Positions 55,730-64,000 of a DNA stretch of 64,000 nt are shown here, one piece after another. A program made the translations under genes and the position numbers. The DNA is taken from assembly GCA_002633025.1 (NCBI GenBank), contig NMRB01001206.1, forward strand, positions 43,178 to 107,177, in the 5' to 3' direction. The stretch comes from Notospermus geniculatus (taxonomy: Eukaryota; Nemertea; Pilidiophora; Heteronemertea; Lineidae). Below the pieces are notes generated by a model. The model saw nothing but the letters and a program-made list of their open reading frames with translations, was not told the DNA's origin and did not search any database. Every line of letters begins with the position of its first letter. The first letter of the stretch is position 1.

Positions 55730-56621
55730 CTATAGTATATCATCGCTTCCACGTGGAAAAAACCGAAATGTTTTGGCAGAAGTTGCCTTTGAAAAAACCA
55801 GACAGAACACCCTTCCATCTGGATCTATAGGTAGATGGAAATCGTCCATTTTTTTACAAAATCTTAGGTAGGTTACATTTAATAAATGATGGGCAAATTC
55901 AGTCGCATTGCCATTACAGTCAAACGATATCACATTAAAGACTGTATGATGTGACATCCTTGGAGGAGAAGCCACTGATGTGTAGGTGACCCTGTTGATC
56001 ACATTATAAGGAGAAGGAGTTCGAATGATTTTCATCTCTGAGGGGTAGTCATCTTTGAATATCGTGTGACACTTGGAATCATCTGATTTTTCCACACGAT
56101 ACGCAAAGTACTGAAAAGCACCTTGTATTTCTATTTCAGCGATTATTATTATACTATCACTGTGCGGAAGAGAAAATGATCTTAGACTGGTTGCGAATCT
56201 TGCTTCAGCTGGAACATACGAGTCCACCATTAGTATTTCGAAATGAGTGCGATGGAGACGCCTCCCGACCTTCGTGAAGTTATAAGTTGTCAGAGAAACC
56301 TCTTTTTGAACCTCGCTGATACGCTGACGACAAAGTACGAACATAAAACCTTTATTAAAGTTCGACTTTTCAAAAAACAACTCCAAATGAAGCGCCTTAT
56401 CTGCTTCAAAGTTTTTGCAAGGTCGTATTGAGCAGAATCTGCCAATCATTGCAATTTCTTGGCCATATGTGTCATAGATCATCCAGTTACCACAGACACC
56501 CGAGCCTCGGCACATATCAATACTCTCCTCAAACTTGCAAAGAGCGACACCATGCTGAGAAAACGCGCCACGGCAGCGGAATGGGCCATTTATTACAAAA
56601 CGAGGTTGAACTTCGAAACCA
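55730..56621 (-). CDS. last exon of a secreted or membrane protein with a CUB-like, cysteine-rich region
   Basis: An acceptor (AACTCACAG|T) at 56622-56623 opens a frame that runs about 297 codons to a stop at 55730. The visible peptide starts GFEVQPRFVINGPFRCRGAF and has paired cysteines (ALCKF, DMCRGSGVCGNW, GRFCS, RPCKNF, FVLCRQ). The pattern WMIYDTYGQEI-x-GRFCS followed by LHLELFFEKSNFNKGFMFVLC resembles the second half of a CUB domain. The remaining 180 residues, with several N-x-S/T sites (YNFTK, NGNATE, LLNVTYL), are not recognised. AATAAA-type signals lie at about 55707-55722 on the minus strand. Earlier exons should lie to the right but are not recognised, so the protein's role is unknown. 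Confidence 0.55.
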
Positions 56622-56623
56622 CT

Positions 56624-58880
56624 GTGAGTTTGTTGATATGTGACCCCTGTTAAATTCTTACTTGTAGCAAACAGAAGTAACCATTTCCTGTCGGTGATCG
56701 AAAGGAAACTGATTCGCTGTCCTCGAGCCTCTCCGCTAATACGAGACGGGGCTCAGCCGCCATATTTGTCAGGATACAGAAAACACAAGAGTTGCCCGAG
56801 TACCTTTCGGTTAGACCCGAAGTTTAGGCCTAATTTCATTGGCTGATTCCGCGAGGACATACGAAATGTCTATCTCTCCTTTGCACTGTGACCGACGCGT
56901 CTCTTTTGCGTGTACTGTGACCGAATCATGGAGTACTACAGCCTACCCCGGCAAATGTAAATGTAGGGTAAAGCGCACGTTCTTGGCGAATTCCAGCATC
57001 GAATCGGCACCGATGAGCACGTCCCGTTTCTAAATATAGATTCTACCAACTTCGGGATGAACCAATCGGGTGCAGAAATCGCATACGTGATGCCTGTCCT
57101 CGTATTAGCGCAGGGGCTCAAGGACAGGGGACTAGTCTATTTCGAATGAAGGGAGAGAGTATGGGATGTGCTGACAAGTGTTCAGAATCAGATATCAGCC
57201 TTCCGCAATTAAATCTACCTTATAGATCGCAGCTGGATTTTTCTCGCAATAGGCGTTCTACTGTACTGTCGTCTCTGGTTCGCGCCGACGACGCGACGTT
57301 AAATGGCGGTACCGCTCTGTATTATTTTCCAGTAGCCCACACCGCCATTCAAAGTGCTGCCATCTAGATTGCACCAGAGTTGACAGTAAAGTACCGAGTT
57401 ACGTACCCATCCAGTCCTTGCATTGTTTAAAAGACCGCTCAATAAATAAGCACCATATTTGGGGTGGTTTGTCGAGCCCCTCGATGAGCAGTAGGTAGTT
57501 CTTATCTTAGCTTGACAGACAGGTTTCAAATTTTGAACCTTGAACGTCGAGCTGGCGATAAAGACACGCCTCCTGGCTAATGAATGTGCAGAATGGCGCC
57601 AGCCGCTTTTGTTTGAAGGTCCGCCATTTTCGCCTAGCATTTTGGAAGACAAATCTGATTAGTCATTATCATGACTTAGGTCAAACACATTAATAATGTG
57701 ACGACGTCTTCGCTCTCACTACTCACAGTAGGCCTACGCCCTTCCCGAGACGGCATGGCTGGCGAGGCCGGTTCCTTTGTGACTACATCTTCCTTGCCGG
57801 TAGTCGACAATACACTGCAATGTTTCTGCTGCACACAACGCAATACACTACGTCTATACACTATACAGGGCGTGGCAGTGTACATTAACGTAGTACATAC
57901 ATGTACTGGACCGACACTGACGGCACGGGCGTAGATTCGAAGGAGAAGAATCGCTCAAAAAGGATCAATAAAACACTTGCCGTAGCACAACTTGCACATA
58001 GAATATTGCCAATCTAGATAATCCCACAGCTGTCACCAGTGTAGAAATCTACGGAAACTACGGATTATTCGGTAAATCGGTCTTTTATTCGCTCGAGTTC
58101 TTCCGTTACAACAGCACGTGCTCACAAGCCGTAGTCAGAGGGAGAGAGAGAGCGTGTCGGCCCTGCTCGCAGTGCCACCTGTCAATAGCACTGAGAACTG
58201 GCCACTCGCCACAATAATAAAGAGGGCGGATTTCGCTGGACGTTTTCTCAGTTTATGTATGTTTCGGCTATTGTATTGAAATCGGGGAGACAAACGGCTG
58301 AGGTCACGGAAAGACCGAGTGAAGTATTACAACATGGTATCATCTACGTGTACGAGGCAAGCCTCATCCTTGAATCTCACGTGTATTGGCTACGCCATTA
58401 GACTACACCACTACCCCCGGATGCTTTCGCGTATGACTTCTGTATTTCGCTCATATCGACCAGAGCAACCCTGATAACATGGTGACGTCCCAAGACGTGG
58501 CCTTGACTGCTCAAACTCGTCACACGTCATATCATGACAAGTCTTCATCGTGTTTTCACGTGAGCAGTCAACGTTTTATGACCCTTATGTGTGAAAACGA
58601 GTTGGCACGTTTAAATCACGTCATGTTTTCAACCAGTTTTCAACGACCACCCAACTGGTTGAAAATACGATGACGTCAATAGCACGTGTCACAAAAGACA
58701 TGTTTAAATATCTATTTTTTAAAAAAATGATAAGGATATCTATAAGTATAACAACGAAGAAAGTCCAAGAAAAGTCATTGTAATAGAACCTCCAAAAATA
58801 TTTTTCATATACATATAAGTCGTTGAAATCACGTGGAAAGGACGTCATACACTCTTAATACAAATCCTACAATGAATGAA
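56624..58880. other. no recognised exon
   Basis: Should contain the missing upstream exon or exons of the CUB-like gene if it is complete. About 57590-57640 (GCCATTTTCGCC) is promoter-like. A 40-bp hairpin with TTTTCAACCAGTT and its inverse lies at about 58625-58665. A tRNA-like, decayed segment is possible on the minus strand at 58340-58420. Confidence 0.3.
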
Positions 58881-58881
58881 A

Positions 58882-60905
58882 TGGTCCATGGACCATGTGC
58901 TCACCCGTAGTGCAATGACAGAGAGATGTACATGTACATGTCAGTTATGAGCAATCTGGGTCAAGTCATCCCCAAGTTGCAGGACTTCAATGATTTTGGG
59001 GTTATGCCACCTGGCGGCCATATTGGATGTCCGATCGGGCCAACCCTTACGAAAAATTCCCATGTGTTATTTCTTTTTTTCACATGTGGGAATTATTTCA
59101 CATATGTGAAAGTAAGTCCATGTGTGAAATTTGCCGTGGGATTTTTGGTGAAATCCCACGTGTGAAAAATTCCCATGTGGGATTTTTGTTGAAATCCCAC
59201 ATGTGAATCCTACATATAAATCCTCTATTGGTCATGATCTTAGTTCACCGTTAGTTTTCGCTATTTTCTTCATCACCTGACTTGAGTCAGATGTAGAAGG
59301 AAAAGGCCACCATCAGGGGCAGCCTTACAATACAAATAGCTTTAATCTTAGCCAATAGGCCGAGAAGCTTAAACAGTTCCAGATAGTTGGGGATATCAAT
59401 GAATAGAAAAGTTACTTTTCTTTGGTACAGACGACGAATGTTATACAACTACCGCCTTGACAATTCTGAAACATCAACATCCACAACTTCAATTTTTGTC
59501 TCCTATTTCAAATGGCAGTTTAGTAATTTTCTTATGCATTTGTTTTCATAAAAGTTGGCGTTGTTTATTAAATATTTGCAATTTATAACATAATTGCCAA
59601 TCCCTCCAGTCCTGCGCCCGTAAAAGCTTCATGTTTGACCTTGTAAATAAAATAAACTTGTCTACCTGCTTACCCGTCTGTCTGTAGATTAACCAACACA
59701 CTTATAAGGAAAGATTGTCATATATTGCTTATTATTTTCATTTTCAGAAGTCACTCCATTCTTAATGATTCATCCCACTTAAATCCCATGTGTGAAGAAA
59801 ATCACATGTGTGATTTTCTTAAGAAAACAAAAGAACTGTGTGTGAAAAAAATCACACATGGTAATTTTAAAATTCCCATGTGTGAAAATAAAAATAACAT
59901 ATGTAGAAAAATCACATGTGGTAATTTCATAAGTAAGAAAAAAAATCACACATGTGAAAAATAATTCCCACGTGTGAAATAATCCCATGTAAATTTCACA
60001 TGTGGTAAATGAAAATTAACATATGGGAATCTGAAAATCACACGTGGGAAAATAAAATTCACATAATGCAAAGGTTTTTACATATGTGAAGAGCCGTTTC
60101 ACATATGGGAATAGTCATTTCACATATGTGAAAACAATTCACATATGGGACTTTTTCGTAAGGGAAAACTTCACATGCACATAAAGGTCATCTAGAGGGA
60201 GCCACATAGCACATTTGAGCGCTCTGGGTCAAGTCGTTCCTGAGTTATAGCACATTTGATGATTTTTGGGTTACGCCACCTGGCGGCCATATTGGAAGTT
60301 TAATCAGGCCGAAATTTGACGTGCTTGTAAAGGTCATCAAGAGGGAGGTAAATATCAAGTTTGAGCACTCTGGGTCAAGCCGTTCCTGAGTTTTAGCACT
60401 TGGATGATTTTCAGGTTACGCCACCTGGCGGCCATATTGGATGTCCGATCGGGCCGAAACTCGGTATTTTTGAAGGTACCCCTCTAATACACGTTTATGC
60501 AAGATATGAAGACTCTCGGTGAAATAATTAAGAACTGTGGCAGATTCGTTACCTTTGTCGAACTTTGACCTCCGTGACCTTGAAAAGTAGGTCAAATCAA
60601 AAACCCGTTACATATGTTATGTATATGTATCCTAATTAGATACACCTGTGATAAAAATTTGGAGATGATCCAGTCATTAGTTCAGGAGTTATTGCACATT
60701 TTGTGTTTTGGGTTTACGCCACCTGGAGGCCAAGCCAAGAATCGAATCGGGCCGAAACTTGGTGTCGTAGATCATCTGACCTAGGGGTATATTAGTACCA
60801 AGTTTCAGATCAATAGCTCCAGCGGTTACGAAACGTGCCCTGCTAACGGACAACGACGACGGACGACGGACGCTGACTGACGACTAAAGCTCACGGGTGA
60901 GCTAA
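58882..60905 (-). repeat. dispersed GTGAGCT-ended repeat, copy 3 (inverted, with a nested element)
   Basis: It begins with CCATGGACCATGTGCTCACC, the inverse of the right end of copy 2. It ends with the inverse of the AGGGCACGTTTCGTAACCGC block and AGCTCACGGGTGAGCT. Internal tandem modules with GCCACCTGGCGGCCATATTGG occur three times. A 1.1-kb element is inserted at 59044-60164. Confidence 0.75.
59044..60164. mobile_element. TIR element with CACATGTG-packed ends (1121 bp)
   Basis: Termini CCCTTACGAAAAATTCCCAT and the inverse of CCCTTACGAAAAAGTCCCAT bound the element. About 170 bp inside the left end and 380 bp inside the right end are filled with many copies of CACATGTG, CACATATG, CCCATGTG and their inverses. 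The centre (about 59220-59760) lacks them. Arrays of subterminal motifs are typical transposase-binding regions of cut-and-paste elements. No transposase frame is seen, and the family is not identified. Confidence 0.7.
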
Positions 60906-61759
60906 AAATGTGGCACATTAAAACATTGGGACAACTAATACATGGCAACGACATTAGTTAGTAATATAAACCACCATCATTATTTTAATCAGTGTAAAAA
61001 TATTAGGAATGAAATGATATATGACCTCACAATTATAAAACCACACAAATCAACGTTTGAGTTGAACCCCTGTCATCAACTCCCGTTTAGCTGTATCAGC
61101 TTCACTGTTGCGACCGACTCAGCCTAACAGAGTCCCCTGGCCAGGGTTTTTTATCATCAGGAATGCTCCTCTTGCCACCGCTGCATGAATGGACAGTTGG
61201 AAAAGTCCTGCTTAAAAGGTTAAAATGCGATAAAAAGAAGTCACTGGTTGAAAACTGAAAGCCAGGGTTTGCAGGTGTTATGTTTTCTTTTGGTTGCTAC
61301 CTGTCATGAGTGATGCGGCAGCCTAACAATTGTGGTCGTGATCACGACCAGAATCGCTCCGCGCATGACTGTATGACTTTACCGAAGAATGACAGAAAGA
61401 CCCGAAGTGTAACGAATGTAACATCGCCTTTAGGTTTTTGCATGGTGCCATCTACAAAACAATGACCAAGCAGTACATTTTATTACCGCACAGGCAAGTA
61501 GCGAGGCAGGAGGTATCATGGATAACCTGGCGAATTCATGAGCAGAGAGCAAATTAGAAAGTGGTATATAGAATTTTCCGGGTTACGATAAGGATTACTA
61601 GCAATTCCAAAATGATAAGAAAGGCAACACGCTATACATGTATATCAGACATATTCATTTGATAAATATGAAGTGATAAGTATGAAATGCATATTGAACA
61701 GAAGGGTGATTTTGAAAAAAGAACCACCAGTAATATACAGATGAAGAAAGAAGCGACGG
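60906..61759. other. no recognised gene
   Basis: AT-rich with short frames only. GTGGTCGTGATCACGACC at about 61333 is a small palindrome. Confidence 0.3.
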
Positions 61760-62028
61760 CAGTGGCGGATCCAAGGGGGGGCCCGTGCCCGGCGCACGCC
61801 CCCCCCCCCCGTTCAGCCGCCGAGGAGCAAAAATTTTTGAAGGCATATAATCAGACCCCTGATTTTCAGTAAAAAGAAAGTTCAATTTGGCCTGCCCAGG
61901 TGCCAGGAAATCGCGTTTCCGGCACTTTTACCCAAAATTTTCGGCGCTTCGCGCCTTCGGGGCTCAGGGAATGGGGGTTGCCCATTCCACGCCCCCCCCC
62001 CGTTCGGCAACTCCTGGATCCGCCACTG
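61760..62028. mobile_element. GC-rich TIR element with CAGTGGCGGATCCA termini
   Basis: CAGTGGCGGATCCA and TGGATCCGCCACTG are perfect inverses. They are followed inside by G- and C-runs typical of a widespread animal hAT-like MITE. Five bases, GACGG, are directly repeated at both borders (61755-61759 and 62029-62033); hAT elements usually duplicate eight, so the class is uncertain. Confidence 0.7.
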
Positions 62029-62033
62029 GACGG

Positions 62034-62628
62034 GTTTGTGCAAGCGTAGTTGGAGGGCGTAGCGATGCCACAACCCTTGGTAGTAAAGTGAAAGAAGGGC
62101 AACCCTGTTCCCTAATCATTTATAACACCAAACCTACCTTCCTAACCATCAGCCCACAACCTTCACGCAGGGGTATTCTGTCGCGTTCCCGACATATCGA
62201 TCTGGTCACGTGCCTCCAGCAGACATTAGATCCTGAATCAAACACAAACCCAAGACAATCCATCAGAAAACATAACACACAACACTGTATTTTTGTGTGG
62301 ATAACGTCGGTAGGGCTGTAAATACTGATGTCGAAGCTGTTTACCTTTACATTCGTGTACAGCACTGAACCAAATTCAAGATTGGATTCGCAGGGTAACT
62401 TTGCAAGCCCATTTCGGTTTGGATGTTTACAGATAATCATTTTCTCGTTAAATCAACTCCCTCTACTCCTTTTTCAGCTGCTTTTTTCAAATCCTCTTTT
62501 ACATGTATGGAAAAGAATGTAGCCTACAGTCCTTGGGATCCTTCTGCACATGCCCTCCAGCTGTCTCACTGTGTCAGTGACTAATCATTCGTGGGTTCCA
62601 CATCGCATCCACCAGTGGGGAGTTATCG
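62034..62628. other. no recognised gene
   Basis: Short frames on both strands (longest 144 codons, starting inside the MITE) with no recognisable domain. Confidence 0.3.
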
Positions 62629-63475
62629 CAAAGCCCCCGAAACGCCAACACGAATGCTAATTCCATTGTTCGATGCCACGAAGAGAGCACCAAACAAAGG
62701 ATAGACGTTCGCGTTGGCGTTTTGGGGGCTTTGCGAAAGAGAAACCACCTGAATCGAGGTTGGCCGATTGGGCCAGGACTAGGGGTACTTGACAAGCACT
62801 GTAGAAACATCGAGGTGCTGACGTTCCATGATAACCACTGGTATTTACTTACCGTTAGCAGACGCTCGGATGAAAATCATTGGAATTCGCAAGAGCAGAA
62901 GAACGTTGCTTCTACTGAAGTGCCGATGTGCAAGGTGTCTATGCTTTGGGAATCGTAATGTTAATGACACCAACTTACATGTAAGGAAGTAGAATGTGTT
63001 GCATGCAGATTTTCACTGCATTCCTGATCGTGTTTATTCGCAAGTGGTCATGTGGGTCGCGAATGGGAATTCCGGGTCACTCTCGATGCCTGCATCCCCT
63101 GGCGGCGGTATCGGGAACCAATACGAGATTGTGGTGCGATGAATCACATTCGAAACACTTCGGGTGTTTCCGTCGTTCTTCCCAAAACATCTGGTACGAA
63201 TCGGTGGATTCTTTCCCCATCTATTCTGCTATGACAGAATGTTACACCCCATTAAAAAAGCATGGCATTTCTTTTCTAAACCGGCCAATACACACACAAT
63301 ATTATTATACAATATGAGGATCAAAATGGGCAATTTTATTGCCAATGTTTCTTCTACTCGTCAGGTCAGAAGCAAATGCCCCCCCCCCCATTTGGGCCCC
63401 ATATTGTGCAATATTGCATGGTGTATGGACCACTCTAGGCGGGTTATTATTCTGACTTCAAGATCCAGCCAATGT
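62629..63475 (+). repeat. segmental duplication, copy B
   Basis: Direct-orientation partner of 53355-54245, visibly diverged but with the same order. It starts with a 110-bp MITE, GCAAAGCCCCCGAAACGCCA and its inverse at 62720-62738, more intact than the one in copy A. Confidence 0.75.
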
Positions 63476-64000
63476 AGGCCTACATGTACCAACCCGGGTA
63501 GCCTCTAGGTCAGTCCACCAACTCCGGATCCAATCACCGCGATGTACGAAGACTGGACAAGCAGTGAGGGGATTCGCCGTGAGCGACCTTCTCTTGTTCT
63601 CCTTTTTTTACTTCTCCCAAAAGTTTATATATCAAAAGGTTTTAGCCTACATAACCGGCAACACTTGTTCAGGATCTTCACCAAAAACGTTCTTCAGACA
63701 TTGTCAACAATACAAGGTCTGCTGGCGGTGACTTTTTGACTCGGTCAGGTAGGCCTACAGGTGAGTTTGTGATAGTCGTTGCTTCCGAAGAGGTACACCG
63801 AGTTTCTGGTGAACCCCCCTGTCCAGGAATACCGAGACTGTTCAACCGATAGGCCTATATAAACGAAGTTGGACTGGTCGGTATTCTCCACACCGTACAG
63901 AGCCAGAGAGCTTCTAAAACCAAAATGCGGTTGACTTTCACTCTCTACTGAACAAGCTGCGACATAGATGCAGGGATTGCGCTAGCATTAGCCACAACCC
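63476..64000. other. no recognised gene
   Basis: A 65-codon frame (63542-63739) is not recognised. TAGGCCTA words are frequent. The window ends here. Confidence 0.3.

Noticed and set aside
1-64000. CRISPR arrays, operons or bacterial genes
   Set aside because: No short regularly spaced direct repeats with unique spacers and no compact gene runs. The intron-containing genes and SINEs mark the sequence as eukaryotic.

Overview
The window looks like nuclear DNA of an invertebrate animal, probably a marine deuterostome (amphioxus, hemichordate or echinoderm type). Signs of this are GT-AG introns, a single-exon rhodopsin-type receptor, a SNX25-like gene with one intron per protein module, tRNA-derived SINEs, a BEL/Pao retrotransposon and a very high load of short inverted-repeat elements. 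The short palindromes AGGCCT, TACATGTA and TGACGTCA recur throughout. The exact species cannot be told. There is no operon, CRISPR array or prokaryotic signal.

Layout. 1-7.2 kb: repeat mosaic with a LINE tail, a decayed integrase fragment and several nested MITEs. About 7.2 kb: a possible signal-peptide exon. 7.375-15.647 kb: a full-length, very young BEL/Pao LTR retrotransposon with 642-bp LTRs and one uninterrupted 2220-codon polyprotein. 15.9-30.2 kb: nine consecutive exons (453 codons, every splice phase compatible) of a SNX25-like sorting nexin, from the end of the RGS domain through PX to most of the nexin-C domain. Its introns hold SINEs, MITEs and an 89-bp minisatellite inside a TTA-flanked element. 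The 5' exons and the usual last exon are not seen. 31.9-32.8 kb: small open frames of unknown identity, one with 25-residue repeats. 33-38.4 kb: MITEs and unassigned DNA.

38.495-45.632 kb: a complete Mutator-like DNA transposon (MULE) with about 90-bp terminal inverted repeats and an exact 9-bp target duplication. It carries two genes on the minus strand: a zinc-finger/DDE/SWIM/PHD transposase with an intron, and an ULP1/SENP-like cysteine protease with at least two exons and one in-frame stop. This is the most interesting system in the window. 47.3-49.5 kb: MITEs with CACACGAGCGAC termini, duplicated around a 99-bp minisatellite. 49.5-50.6 kb: a peptide-receptor-like GPCR on the minus strand with a one-base frameshift in the first membrane segment region. 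55.7-56.6 kb: the last exon of a secreted, CUB-like, cysteine-rich protein (minus). 53.3-54.2 and 62.6-63.5 kb: a pair of duplicated noncoding segments. 58.9-60.9 kb: a long dispersed repeat holding a 1.1-kb element whose ends are packed with CACATGTG-like motifs. 61.76-62.03 kb: a GC-rich TIR element.

The host genes (SNX25-like, GPCR, CUB-like) show no functional link to one another. The coherent systems are the transposons: the BEL/Pao element, and the MULE in which transposase and protease genes lie in the same orientation between shared termini. Five single N positions sit within or at the edges of repeats, so copy numbers at those places may be wrong. All exon models come from reading the DNA by eye, without alignment or transcript support.
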